Shown: positions 47,179-58,479, counted from the first letter of the stretch. The stretch is DNA of 64,000 nt from Distichodus sexfasciatus (GCA_032718565.1 JAVGVS010000629.1:62001-126000); one strand, 5' to 3'. Notes: generated from the letters alone by a model not told the origin. A program made the numbers and translations.

Positions 47179-47220
47179 GATGGTCAACTGCTTGTTTGTG
47201 TGAAAGTTGGATTGATACTG

Positions 47221-47446
47221 GGGGCAGTTGGTAGCATAATGGTTAGAGAGATGGTCCCATGATAAAAGGGTTGCCCGTTAAAGCCCAGGACTGGTAAAGG
47301 TACCACTGAGGTACTCATGAGCAAGGTACTGTTCCCAAGCGGTGCCAAAAATAAAAGATGCCCACTGCTCCTTCATGGACAGGTCAAATGCAGATGTGAC
47401 ATTTGTGGTGAACTCTGTGCTGTGCTTTGGTGTGTTCACAATCAAA
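47221..47446 (+). mobile_element. SINE family A, most complete copy
   Basis: It begins ggggcagttggtagcataat, with an A box (tagcataatggttag), a degenerate B box, a body with ggtaccactgaggtactcat, and a tail ending near tgtgttcacaat. This is the best plus-strand reference for the family in this window. Confidence 0.85.
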
Positions 47447-47719
47447 GCTGCAGACTATTTAATACTAAATCTACTTAAATACGGGTATAGCAGTAGATCA
47501 TGTCATATTGCATATTTAATAAAAGACTAATATATTACACCTAATATATTACAATAGTGTATTACGTAGTGTATATTAGCACAACTAACATAGTGTACGT
47601 TAGCAACTAACAGTGTAGCAATACATTAGCAACTATGCTTTTGGGAAACACACCGCTGGATGTGAATGTCTACTATATGCGGTAAATGTAATTTACATTA
47701 TCAGTGTTCTGTGTGTGTG

Positions 47720-48350
47720 TTGCATGGCAGGTATGGTGTGGTTTCTGTTGCCGAAAAGCACAAGTGCAGTTGGTTCCCAGAGTGCTCATGTACCAGCATT
47801 CACGATGGACTGAGGCCAGATCAGAGCTGCTACCGGCTGGCACACTTCTGCCAACAGACCCCAAATCCCCTGTCATGCCTGTCGAAAGTTCCTCAAACCT
47901 CAATCATGCTCAACATCCATTTCACGGTTATAGACTCTCTCTCTCTCTCTCTCTCTCTCAATTCCTCTGGCTGTTGCATGAAGAAGGCTGAAGAGTGTAT
48001 CAGCACCGAAATAGCTGCCTTGCCCCTTTTCCCTCCTCCAGCTGACATTTGAAAAGAACTTATTTCGGCAGCGCCGCCGTCTTGCTGCTCTTACGCAACG
48101 GCGGAATTGATCACGGAAATGGGAGGAGGGAGTCGAGGGAAAAGAAGGAATAAGGCATGCTCAGAAAGATGGAGAGAGAGAGAGAAGGAGGGAAAAGAGG
48201 TGGTGTTGCTATGGGGATTACCATCAGGTCTCTAATTGAAGGGCCAGCAGGTTGCGAGCGTCTAGTCAGAGCACTGTCAGAACCAATAGCTAAGAGTGCT
48301 AATGAGCGTGACTTCAGGCCTGTTTGGAAGATGGGAAAAAGGAAAGCAGA
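47720..48350. other. CNE candidate with CT array
   Basis: Two unique parts (47720-47930 and 47970-48350) flank a CT run. The second contains cggcagcgccgccgtcttgc, cgcaacggcggaattgatca and ctctaattgaagggccagca. A 128-codon plus-strand frame spans the first part, but the CT run within it and the lack of motifs argue against coding. Confidence 0.4.
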
Positions 48351-48379
48351 GCAGTAACGGCTGCGGTTGTGTTGCTCGC

Positions 48380-48499
48380 AATGTTGGGAAGCAGATAACT
48401 ACAAGTAGTGACGCTACTAACTCAACTGCATTTTTCAGTGGCTTATCAGTAGCTTGTAGCTTGAAAAGCTGCTGTTTAAAAGTAGCTGCACCAACACTG
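48380..48499. mobile_element. Short MITE, GTTGGGAAGCAG...CACCAACACTG ends
   Basis: The two ends are inverse and contain the gtagctt words shared with 9.6 kb and 45.0 kb. It has the size of a minimal non-autonomous element. Confidence 0.55.
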
Positions 48500-50131
48500 C
48501 TTGCTCCAGCGCCTGTTTTCTTCGCTCTAATCCCACTCTAACTCAGGCAGGCTTTGTGAGTGTTGCAGTAAAAGAAGTCTAAAACGGGAAAGCTTGATCA
48601 TGTCAGACAGCCAGGAGACGGAGCGACCAGATCGATCACCACTGCCACATTAGCGCTCGATCTGCTCAGCGGAAATCCTGCTCCCGCTCGGCAGGGTGCC
48701 GCAATACCACTTCGCAAATTGATGCCATTATATCGGACTTGGCGGTTCTGATGATCGGTCGGTCAGTCAATGATAAGACGGAGTAAGTGTTTTAGGAAAA
48801 AAAAGGAACGGGATTTCAGTTTTTCTCTTCTTAAATGATGCAACTGCAACGATTAGTGACGCTGATTGTAAAAAGTAGTTGAGGTGTAATGTCAGTGTCG
48901 ATATGGCATGTTTGTAACTTCAATGCACTCTGGAGGGGTACATTTGGAATATTTTAGGACGTTATGATAGAGGGTTGCATTGTTACCCTATAGATCTTTC
49001 ATTTTCAAAGAATGACTGCTTCTTGCTTCAACCAACTAGTCTGTAATGTTGGTATAGTAGTGGTTTTATTAGTTTAACTGTCGGAAAACGAGGTCTCACA
49101 GATGATGTTTGCTATTCTATTGAAAATTATATTTCTGTTATGCTAGCTGATAGATTAAGTGTAATTGTAAATTCAAACTACAGCAGTAGCCGTCCCCTTT
49201 TTGTATTCTTCCCTATTTTTGTTTGCGTCACTCCAGAGCACATTTGTGACACAGCATGGCTAAACCAGTCGCTTGTTGCAAATTTGCAAAATTGAGTTAT
49301 TATGTTGTCATGAAAGGGCATAAATCAAGCTTCAAAACGATACCTATATGGAATGAATGGGACGACATATGACTGAGATATCAACATTCAAAGGAGTCGG
49401 GTTTCTCCTGTCACGCCAAGTGAGAAACGGAGAAATCTGCCTTTGAAGTTGACTATCGCCGTAGCACTCACAGACGCTTGGTGCGGTCGCGGCTGCGTTA
49501 GCATTTACGGTAGCCTACGCTGCATTCACAGCCACACGGATAGCCTACCTGCGTTAGGTTAACTGAACTCGGGAGACGAAGATGGATTCCGGAGAAATAT
49601 CTTCACGCTAGTCAACCAGTGGATTTACCGTAAATATTGAAGTAGAGCGGTCAAAACAGAAACTTTTAACATTCTGCTGGAATTGAATTCCTCACCTCAA
49701 GAAAGTCTCGTTTTTAGGATGGAAAGGGTAAGTTTTTCAGCTAAATTTATTCACAACAGTACAGTATAGACCTTCCACTGTTTCAAAACACTAAAAACAA
49801 AAAATCCAAAATTTTACCCCACGCAACATAAACGCTCGTTTTTCTTGGAAACTTCCGTTGCGACAAGCGACTGGTTTTGCCGTGGAGGGTCACATTTACA
49901 TTTTTTATATATTTTAAAGCATTTGTAAACTCTTGGGACACAAGCTGGATGTGGTTTGGATATTGAACAGTTCATTCTTCTTATTTGAACACATTTGCTG
50001 TATCACAGAAAGGTGACGAATGTTATTGTAGTTCATCACAAAAATCACAGAATATTCAGTTTTAGTATATTATAAATCATTCTGCTCATAACTAGCAACT
50101 GATGAACGCTTTTCAATATTATCCTAATGTT
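48500..50131. other. No gene seen outside the 49.2-49.9 kb element
   Basis: A CpG-containing patch at 48.6-48.8 kb (gctcagcggaaatcctgctc) may be regulatory; otherwise A/T-rich. Confidence 0.5.
49243..49895 (+). mobile_element. DNA transposon derivative with first-exon-like segment
   Basis: The arms are inverse (left tttgtgacacagcatggcta, then aaccagtcgcttgttgc; right gcgacaagcgactggttttg, then gccgtggagggtcaca). Between them is CpG-containing sequence ending in ATGGAAAGG followed directly by a strong donor gtaagt (49727/49728). The layout suggests a deletion derivative keeping the promoter and first exon. A host first exon inside a transposon is the alternative. Confidence 0.6.
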
Positions 50132-50488
50132 GCGGGCGGCAGTGGTTAGTGCTGCCGCCTCACAGCAAGAAGGTCCTGGGTTCGATCCCCGGGTCGGCTG
50201 TAGGACCTTTCTGTGTGGAGTTTGCATGCTCTCCCCGTGTTCGCGAGGGTTTCTTCCGGGTGCTCCGGTTTCCTCCCACAGTCCAAAAATCATGCATTCA
50301 TTCATTCATTCATTCGTTATCCGAACTGCATGATGGGGGACCAGAGCCTATCCCGGGAACTACGAGCGAAAGGTGGGGACCAGCCCTGGGTAGGCGCCAA
50401 CACACCACAGTGCACACATACTCACACAATCACACTCAAATTCACACCTTACAGGCCAATTTAGAGTCACCAATTAACCTACAATGCA
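50132..50488. mobile_element. Head-to-tail-inverted pair of SINE family B
   Basis: A plus-strand 5' half (50132-50293, B box gggttcgatcccc) meets a minus-strand 3' half (50316-50488, read inversely as tctaaattggcc to ccgaac) across an ATTC array at 50294-50315. The two halves together hold one element's worth of sequence with the 3' half flipped. Confidence 0.75.
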
Positions 50489-50490
50489 TG

Positions 50491-50610
50491 CTGAGGAACT
50501 CATGAGCAAGATAATGACCCAAACTCTGCTGCCTAGGTGCTGCCAAAAAAGCTGCCCACTGTTCCTTCATGGATGGGTCAAATGCAAATGCTGTGGTGTG
50601 TTCACAACTC
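50491..50610 (+). mobile_element. SINE family A, 3' half fused to a family B SINE
   Basis: The body and tail (ctcatgagcaagataatg to tgtgttcacaac) begin where an inverted family B copy ends at about 50489. The head is missing. Confidence 0.75.
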
Positions 50611-51853
50611 ACTCACTTAAAAAAAATCGTAACATGTCAGTTTAGGACCAAATTCAATCTGTTTTTGTAATTACATTCACATGCACAAAGTCATAAACAC
50701 TATTTTGGGGTTTCGCAAGGTATTGTGGCTACATTTTTAAGAGAGTCGACCAGGGCGGGACTCTGTTCGGAGGTTACCAAGCTGCCCCCTTCAGCGTATC
50801 CTGGTCCGCCATCGCCACTGCGCCTGTGAAAACAATCATCCAAGAGACATGCACAGGAATAAATGAGTTAGCATGCATTAAACTGCCAACAAAGCCGCGC
50901 CTTTCTTCAGGCTTGGGTGCCGGGAGAGGTATGCGCCGATCCACTTACCTGTCCCAACTACCTACCGTCGCCGTTCACCCAGGGGGGTTGGTTTCCTCAG
51001 TGAAGCAATTTAACAACTTTGCGGCTTTGCAGTTAATTTAACTCTGAATGCCACAGTGAAAGAATGTAGGAAATCTTAACAGTTGAAGTGAAGCATATCA
51101 CATTTACACTTACAGCATTTAGCAGACACTCTTATCCAGAGCGACTTACATTTCCTAATTTCAGGGACAGTTCCCCTGAGAGCAACTTTGGGTTAAGGGT
51201 CTTGCTCAGGGACCCAATGTTGGTAATGCCAGAGGTCGGATTCGAACCCACAACCTCTTGGTCCAAAGGCAAGTGTTCTACCACTAGGCCACCAACACCC
51301 ACATAGCATAACAAACTGTTTATTTTAACTGCAGTGAGTCGGCATTATCAGTGTCTGTGCTAAAAGTATGATCTGTGCAGTCTGTAATTCTCATATATTC
51401 ATGCACTAACTGGCATCCCAAATGTCCAAGGACGCACACACACACACACATGCACATACAGTACTTACAGCATGGACACAGTGCAAAAGAAACTTGTGCC
51501 ATCCAGCCTAAAGCTAACTTGCGATATTCATGACCTGAGCCTAGTGTGTACACACACGCACACACACACACCTCTGTGTGCTCATGATGTCAGATCAGCT
51601 TAAAAGCACAAAGCACACTCCTGGAACATTCTAGCCACAGTGACTCAGGCGCTTCTGGAATCTCTGGGGGCTGTCCCAGTGTGTGTGTGACTTTGTGTAT
51701 ATGTGTGTGCACAGCTATATCGCATATAAACACTCAAAATGATCATTATACATTAATGAGGTGTAGATTAAACAAAACTAAAAAGTAGACACAGACAATT
51801 TCTGTATGTATGTGAGCTATAGGGAGATCATCCAATGTGAAAAAATAATTTTT
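50611..51853. other. No gene seen outside one V-SINE
   Basis: The part 50.73-51.0 kb is G/C-rich and unique (gggactctgttcggaggtta); 51.4-51.7 kb is CA/TG-rich. Confidence 0.5.
51101..51299 (-). mobile_element. V-SINE/HAmo-like tRNA-derived SINE
   Basis: On the minus strand the tRNA-like head carries an A box (ggtggcctagtggtagaaca) and a clean B box (gggttcgaatcc). It continues to the widespread fish 3' segment agtcgctctggataagagtg and a tail of tgtaaatgtg type. This is the only near-complete copy of this family here. Confidence 0.8.
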
Positions 51854-51937
51854 GCGGGCGGCACGGTGATGCAGCGGTTAGCGCTGCCGCCTCACAATGA
51901 GAAGGTCCTGGGTTCAGTCACTGGGTCGGCCTCAGGG
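51854..51937 (+). mobile_element. SINE family B, tRNA-like head only
   Basis: It begins gcgggcggcacggtgatgca, with an A box (gcggttagcgctgcc) and a B box (gggttcagtc), and stops after the tRNA-like region. Confidence 0.75.
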
Positions 51938-52083
51938 ATGAATTAATTCATTTTTTGCATTAAAGAAAGAAACAAATTTCACTCCTGCTCAATGACTGAC
52001 TACATGGATCTCCATCGCCGTAACATAGCATGCTAGCGTAAAACATAATACTGTCTAATGTAAGATGTCTGCTGTAGCCACAC

Positions 52084-52238
52084 CATTCATTCATTCATTA
52101 TCCGAACCGTTTAATCCTATCAGGGTCACCCGGAGCACCAGGGGAAAGCCCGTGCGAACACAGAGAGAGCATGCAAACTCCACACCGAAATGCTGTCACA
52201 GGAACCTCTCGCTGTGAGGCGGCAGCGTTAACCACTGT
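52084..52238 (-). mobile_element. SINE family B, internally deleted
   Basis: The inverse of the GAAT tail and gcggttcggataatg is joined to the inverse of the head (gtgaggcggcagcgttaacc). Much of the middle is missing. Confidence 0.75.
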
Positions 52239-52329
52239 TCATATTTATATTCATTCCAGCCAGATGTATATTCATCTAGAGAGTGAACACACTTCCTGCT
52301 CTCACACTCCCCCCCACACACACTCAGAC

Positions 52330-52919
52330 TGTGAACTAACTCTGCTGCACCTCTGCACTTTAGACCTCACCATTGCTGTGATGCACATGCTGCTATACGG
52401 ATCTCTTTCATGTTGCACTGAAACTGTCTCTAAAAAGATGTGTAAGAATAAGAATAATGTCTATGTTTACAAACTGTACAGTATTACTATTGCTACAACA
52501 TTGCCATAATATTTGCACGATTTTTCATTGAAATTTGCAATTGAAAAGTATTGCACAGAATGGTTCTCCAATGCTGTTATAATATCTATAATATAATATC
52601 TGTACAAACCTAAATTTCAGTCAGACTCTTTAAGAATACACTTCTATTAATGGACTGGATATCGAAATCTTTCATATTGAAAACTGTCACTAACTTCATG
52701 CATATTCAATAAAAAAAAGAAGCCAATTTCCACTTCCAGCTTAAAATGTATATTTTGTGTTCTATTTATATATTGTTTATTCCATGTTCTCTATCTGTTC
52801 TTTGTTCTCTATTTCTTGTTGCACTGTGTAAACTGGAGCCACGTCGTCTCGTCTCTCTGTATATCTGTACAATATATAGAAGAGATGACAATAAAGTTTA
52901 CTTTGACTTTGACTTTGAA
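52330..52919 (+). mobile_element. Non-LTR retrotransposon 3' fragment with TTTGAC-repeat tail
   Basis: It ends gatgacaataaagtttactt followed by repeated tgactt units, a common 3' end among fish LINEs. Two shorter copies of the same end lie elsewhere in the window. The left limit is uncertain. No reverse transcriptase frame is present, so the parent family (Rex1/CR1- or L2-like) is not determined. Confidence 0.55.
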
Positions 52920-53730
52920 TAGTCATATAGTCATCTAGTCACCTGAGTCACATGAATTTCTTTTTGATGTTTATTTTGACTATAATCTTACTTGTATTGG
53001 TGCAAAACGTCAAGTCAAATTCCAAGTGTTACCTGGCTAAAAAAACCCATGGCTTATGGGGGGTACTGACCCCCGATCAAGACCCAGACCCAAGGGTAAA
53101 TGTAAGTAGCAGCCAAAGTCTAGTCTTATTTTACAACCTTCATGTTCTTGTTGTAAGTGTTCCACGGATGCATGTTAACATCTAGAAGTTGAATTATGCA
53201 CCGTCATCTTTCAGAGGCTTCTTCAGCCAAGGTTAGTCAGTCAGCTAAGATAGACAGTTCATCCAAGGAGTATTTTCATCCAAGTATTTTTATTTGGCAA
53301 AAACAAGCTGTCTTTAGTGTGTATATGATAAGTTTTGAAGGAAGCCCGTCGCTTGGTCGTTGGTTCCCTCGTCTCTGAAGCCAGCAGATCTGGCTGGGAG
53401 ACCAGGCAGGAAGGCGAAGGAGCCTGCCCCGGACCAAGACGGGGAGCCGAAGGTGGTGGAGGGGAGGAGACGGGCGAAATCGAACAGCTGTAATGGCAGA
53501 GAAGAAGGCCAGTGTACTGCTTATATACAGAACTAGGAGTTATGCGACTGGACGTGCCGACGCTCATTAGGGCTCCTTGTTTGAACTTCCGCATTCATTT
53601 ACATATAGTTCTCATGTTAAATCAGGAGCTCATTTTGCTGAGATAAAATCCAGCACGCTCATTTACGCTCTCCGTTTTCATACTCATTTGTTCATGAATA
53701 AATTGAACCCTAAGTGATGGTTTCTCGCTC
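52920..53730. other. No gene seen
   Basis: Unique sequence; 53.35-53.5 kb is G/C-rich (gaaggagcctgccccggacc) with a 111-codon minus-strand frame of no recognisable family. Confidence 0.5.
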
Positions 53731-53838
53731 ATGGATTAAGCCTAGTCTTGGACTAAGTTGTAGTACCAATATAGATTTACCATTCAAACTCTAAGATAGT
53801 CTAGAACTAGGCTTGATCCTCGACTGGGAAATTGACCC
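53731..53838. mobile_element. MITE fragment, inverse of 2486-2581
   Basis: It begins catggattaagcctagtctt and ends near aggcttgatcctcgactggg, and is itself partly palindromic. Confidence 0.6.
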
Positions 53839-53917
53839 TAAAAGTTTAAGTGTTGAGCTATTATGCGGTGTCGGAGCCGTATGTGTAAGTGCAGTAGCTG
53901 CTCATGACTCCCATTTG

Positions 53918-54020
53918 TCATTGGATCCAAGATTCGGTTGACGAGATTACGTCACATCCGCTCAAAATGCAGCGTAAACCAAAGTGGATGCTTTCCATTT
54001 GCCACAGGAGAGTTGAACTT
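53918..54020. mobile_element. Fragment related to 46432-46530, inverted
   Basis: Ttcggttgacgagattacgt and tttgccacaggagagttgaa are the inverse of words in the 46.4-kb element. Confidence 0.55.
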
Positions 54021-54375
54021 GGATAGAAGATTTTTTATAACATTTTATACCTTTTTATCTGAATTTTCCGTCTCGAGTCGATGATCCTGTTCACCTTTTT
54101 GTTTGGCTAACTAGGCTAGTCATTTGTACTTAGCAACAACGACCAGCCAATTTAGCATCGCTACTCGATAAACGACACATAACGCGGTATTTAACATGAC
54201 CATAGCAACGCCGATTACAGCAACACTATTACATCCACAGCTGACCAAGTCAGACACAAACAACGCTGAAGTGCTAAAAGAGTTTTAAAAATTGCAGCAT
54301 TTATTACAGTCTTTACACTGAGCAGCCATCTTGGATTCTAAACTCGGGATCCTCTGTGCTGCTCCAAGATATTTG

Positions 54376-54990
54376 GGCTACGTTCACACTGCCATGCTGA
54401 AGTGACTCAAATCGAATTTTTTGCCTTAATGTGACAGGGCTGTGTGGACATGCAAATCTGATCTTTTCAAATCGGATTTGTGTCACTTTCATATGTGGTA
54501 CTAAATCTCATAAGTATCCGATTCGCGGCCATGCGACCTGAATGTGAACGCTCAGATCGGAATTCATGTGGCTTTTTGCTGACATCATCAGCCTGCACCG
54601 GCAGCGCGGGAAGGTAAAAATGGAGAAGAGCTGCGATAACAGTCAGTGGAAGGATGGAGAAGTTGGGGATTTGATTGACTTTTTTTCTCCTCTTCGACCT
54701 GCTCATGTACAGCTGATTCACTGTTTGTCGTCCTCCAGAGCAAAGTGCGATACATGCGTGAGCTGCTGAGTTGTCCCACAGATATGACGTTCTTTGTTGT
54801 TGGTGACGCAGTTGACCCGTGTAAAAACGTATCAATGTGCGCATGCGTGACGTTTCGGAGGACCGATGCGTTCACATTACAGCCAGATACAGGTCACTTG
54901 TAGTTATGAATGCGAACCGTCAAGATAGACAAATCCGATCTGAGCAAGAAATTGGAATTGAACGATGTGGCTGGCAGTGTGAACGTAGCC
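54376..54990 (+). mobile_element. DNA transposon derivative with possible Myb/SANT-like coding remnant
   Basis: The ends ggctacgttcacactgcca and, inverted, the same 19 bases (54972-54990) form terminal repeats. A plus-strand ATG at 54619 opens MEKSCDNSQWKDGEVGDLID, whose W..-EV..LI pattern resembles the N-terminus of the Myb/SANT-like protein of Harbinger elements. It ends after 49 residues. No clear target duplication is visible, so the superfamily is uncertain. Confidence 0.6.
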
Positions 54991-55290
54991 ATGGTCGGAT
55001 GTCTGAGAAACGGGGCACGCATGTCGTCACTTCCGGCTTCAGCCTCGGAAAACGACTTGGAACCAGAGCACCAACGAATGAAACAAATGGAACACTCCAT
55101 AGGTCTCGGGAAGCCGTGTTTGGAATTGGTTCTCTGATAAAAACTGATTTTGATTCTGAACTCGTTCCAACTGGAAACATCAACACAGATTAAGCGTTAA
55201 GAGAAAAGAAGAACTTGCATCATAGTAAACACTTCACCAGAATTGGGCTGAGCTCAGCGTGAGGTTCCTCCGTTTTTCTTGCTCTTTCAG

Positions 55291-55426
55291 AGAGGAAAGT
55301 ATAGAGATAAAGTCAGGGATGAATCTGCGGACTGCAACTGTGCCACACGTCAAGATCAAAATCACAGCAGGACAGTTGAGAGGAGACTGTGGCAGAGTCA
55401 GTGGGGAGGAAGACAACGAAGGAAGG
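55291..55426 (+). CDS. Weak candidate exon
   Basis: A very good acceptor (ttcctccgtttttcttgctc, then tttcag, ending 55290) precedes a segment open in one frame (EESIEIKSGMNLRTATVPHV, then KIKITAG). A weak donor AAGG/GTGAAA follows at 55426/55427. No domain is recognised and the frame continues into GA-rich low-complexity sequence. Confidence 0.18.
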
Positions 55427-55539
55427 GTGAAAATGGGCGGCAGAAAAAGTGAGGGGGAAAAGAGAGAGATAGAGAGAGATGTAAAACGAGCTGTGAAATT
55501 GTGTCTGAAAATCATCATCTTACATCTTCATCCTCCCTG

Positions 55540-56120
55540 AAGGCTTTGGGAAAATCACGCTTCTTGATAGACACCCCCAAAAAAAGAAGACATTCATCCG
55601 AGACTTGTGATTGCTATTTAAAAAAAAAAAAGAGTCTGGAACGAACCTCGCAATCAGAGCCTCCTGACTCCCAAACGACTGCCATAATGGCCCTGATGGC
55701 ACGCCATGAAAAGACATGAGATCTCGAGAAAGAATTTGAACATTTCATTTAGTTACGCACAGATTCGGCGCTTTGAGAAAGATGGCCGTGCCTATCAGAG
55801 ATCTATTTAAGAGCAAGTGAAGGCATTCAAAGTCTGGGAAATTCAAATAATAAAGAGACTAAATGCAAATGCAGGCTCTCATGGGTGTGATTTGACTAAA
55901 TTAATCCTAAAGGGACATTCTGATCAAAGATTCTCATTTTTTAAGATAAGGAACGAGTCACCTCTATCGCCATGCTCAAGTACGACAGAAAATACCCTTT
56001 AGCTTCCATTCATTATTACGGCACATTCATTAATTTCTTAAGCACATCTAAACGTTTCTTCAGGTGTTATTAGGGAAAATAATTCCCATATTAGCAATTT
56101 AAATGAGTGAATTTATGTGT
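55540..56120. other. Strong CNE candidate with octamer and TCF/LEF-like sites
   Basis: Nearly 600 bases of repeat-free sequence hold a perfect POU octamer ATGCAAAT (55863-55870) and an ATCAAAG TCF/LEF-like site (55923-55929). Many TAAT-type cores (aaattaatcc, cattcattaatttc) and a balanced, high-complexity texture support regulatory function. No frame is convincingly open. Confidence 0.5.
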
Positions 56121-56330
56121 AAATGCGTGTACACGACACAGCCGTTTATAAGCGTGACATTGTTGGTGGTGCTGGATGATCTTGATAATATTTCAGTATG
56201 AACTGCTACAAGAGAGAAAATTTCAGTATATTCTGATAAATACCAATCTATATAGAGAAATATATAGTAACAGTAAGTTTTACCATGTTGTGGAGCACAC
56301 CAGTGGGAGACTAAATCAATCTATTGAAAC

Positions 56331-56595
56331 TGTGATAATTTGTCATTGTGAACACAGCACAGCACACAGTGCACCACAACCAAATGTGACCTCTGCACTT
56401 GACTAATCCGTGCAGGAGCAGGGGCGACTCTATCAGCACACGGAGAGCACGTCTTGGGGATGTTACTTTGCTCATCAGTACCTGTGTAGTACCTTTACCG
56501 GTCCAGGACAACCTTTCCATCACAGGGCCAAAAAACCTGTCAGAGGTGGGATTTGAACCCATGCATCCATTTGGGGCAGTTGGTAGTGTGACAGT
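56331..56595 (-). mobile_element. SINE family A, rearranged
   Basis: The inverse tail and body are at 56331-56510. After it come a separate B-box-like piece (gatttgaacccatgc) and a short plus-strand head (ggggcagttggtagtgtgac), suggesting a second insertion at the head. Confidence 0.7.
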
Positions 56596-57200
56596 AGCAA
56601 ATATGAGTATTATTATTAGAAATCTAATAAATGTATTGATAAACAAATAGGTTTTGGGTCAATGGGCCTCATTTATCAACATCAACAATCTTAGCATTTG
56701 AATTGTCAATTCTGGTACAAAATATCTTCCATTGTCAGCTAGCGTAGCGGTTAAAGTGTTGCTAAGAAAGTTACCAAAAAATGTATAATGTGTTATAAAA
56801 TTGTCAAGCAGTTTGCAGGTTAATTCTTATAATGTTGAAATTGTATTATATTACACAACTGTAGAATTGAAGAAAACCATTCTTCTCAAATAAGAAAACA
56901 GGGGTGAATATCAGTGTGAATACTGCTCAGGTGGCTTTTAGGAACACATTTCTTCTTAAGAACGTGTGGTGAATGAGGCCGAATGTTCCGATATTCAGTA
57001 ATGTGTTATTGAACATTATTATTATTATTATTTCCTCCCGGAAATGAGTTTTTGCAGGTTGGGATGCCTGTTGTATATATATCACGTTTTTCATTCAATA
57101 TCATTTCAGTACTTTGCGTACACGCCACAGTTATTCAAAATATATTTTATACGGACAATTGGTGTAAAATAGAAATTGTTCACACAACAAAAACCAAAGA

Positions 57201-57201
<1 letters not shown>

Positions 57202-57233
<32 letters not shown>
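57202..57233 (+). repeat. Poly-A tract, 32 bases
   Basis: An unbroken run of A; it could be the tail of a retroposed sequence or simple slippage. No recognisable retrogene lies upstream. Confidence 0.9.
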
Positions 57234-57236
<3 letters not shown>

Positions 57237-57318
57237 CTGAAGGCAGACATCCTACACTCTATTCATCAAGATGGTATTTTACGTATTTACCAGGATTACA
57301 CAGTGAAAGATCCAATTT

Positions 57319-57407
57319 CATTCCATATATATCCGCGTTCATTCCATATATATCCAGTTTTTATTCCATATATATCCACGTTCATTCAATATATATCAAG
57401 TTTCATT
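57319..57407 (+). repeat. Short tandem repeat, about 21-22 bp unit, four copies
   Basis: Units like ttcattccatatatatccgc recur with drift; the in-frame translation is a 7-residue repeat. Confidence 0.8.
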
Positions 57408-57433
57408 AAATATTTCCTGTTTGGCTTTCCATA

Positions 57434-57465
<32 letters not shown>

Positions 57466-57953
57466 TGCCGTTAATCTCCTCACAAAGTTGGGTTGGGAGC
57501 TGGGTCTATACTACGCAAGCTATGATGACTTTCACCTTGATATTTTAGCGCGGATGTATACCTAGCCGAGAGGGGGCGAGAACGAGTCTTCGAACCTGTG
57601 TGTATGCCTACTGTGAAATGTTTAACTGAATAAACAGTTAGTAAACACAAGTACATCTTATTTAACATAATTTACTTTCATCACCAATTATCATAGTAGA
57701 ACAGCTTTCTCAAGCAGTTTGTGATGCATTTTGGAAACAGGAGATGAGCCCCTGGTCTAATGCGCCACCTGGCTTGAGAAACCCGTTCTCAAAGACTTAC
57801 TTTTACTCATTATTTGGGTAGCACACATATTCTGAATGCCTTCGGCAGAATTCAAATGAGCCATTTTAATCTAGATTAATTCCAAGATTACAGTGAGATT
57901 AACCTAGATTAAAAAAAATAATCTATGCCCACCACTAATATATAAATACATTA

Positions 57954-57954
<1 letters not shown>

Positions 57955-57988
<34 letters not shown>
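57955..57988 (+). repeat. CTAT tetranucleotide microsatellite
   Basis: About eight units of ctat. Confidence 0.9.
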
Positions 57989-58445
57989 ATAATATATATA
58001 TGTATATAATGTATATAATGTATTTATATATTTGTTACTTGATGGGTATTACTTGTGTTCGGTATTACTTGTGTTCTATGGGTTTTTGGGCAGTGAGTGG
58101 TGATGGTTGTATGTAGATGTAATTCTTTCATAAACCTTTTACTCTCCTTTATTTGCACACATGGTGGCTAATAATACAAAATACAAGAATAAAACAGCAG
58201 AGATGCACTATTTTATCAAATTGTGTTACAATTTTACAGGTGAATGAACATCCAGTGATTATTTTTGTCCTTCAAATGATGAAGTGTCCATTGTAAAATC
58301 ATTAATACTTGTACAACATTGCCAATTAATCAATGTAAATAAAACATAAGTAAATACAAGTCTGAGGAATCACAGTGTAACAACGTAATGTATAGAAATC
58401 AAACCAATGTGGTGGAAATTATTTGACTAAACATAAAACTGTACA

Positions 58446-58479
<34 letters not shown>

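Larger units (their letters stand above)
56596..58445. other. No gene seen; A/T-rich with simple repeats
   Basis: Holds the poly-A tract, the 21-bp tandem repeat and the CTAT array listed separately. Confidence 0.55.

Noticed and set aside
47666..48052. 128-codon plus-strand frame with several Cys and a start Met
   Set aside because: It passes through a CT microsatellite (Ser/Leu run), has no domain, and the region is better explained as non-coding conserved DNA.
51132..51314. tRNA gene at the V-SINE head
   Set aside because: A and B boxes are present, but the cloverleaf is incomplete and the sequence continues into a SINE body; the same applies to the heads of SINE families A and B.
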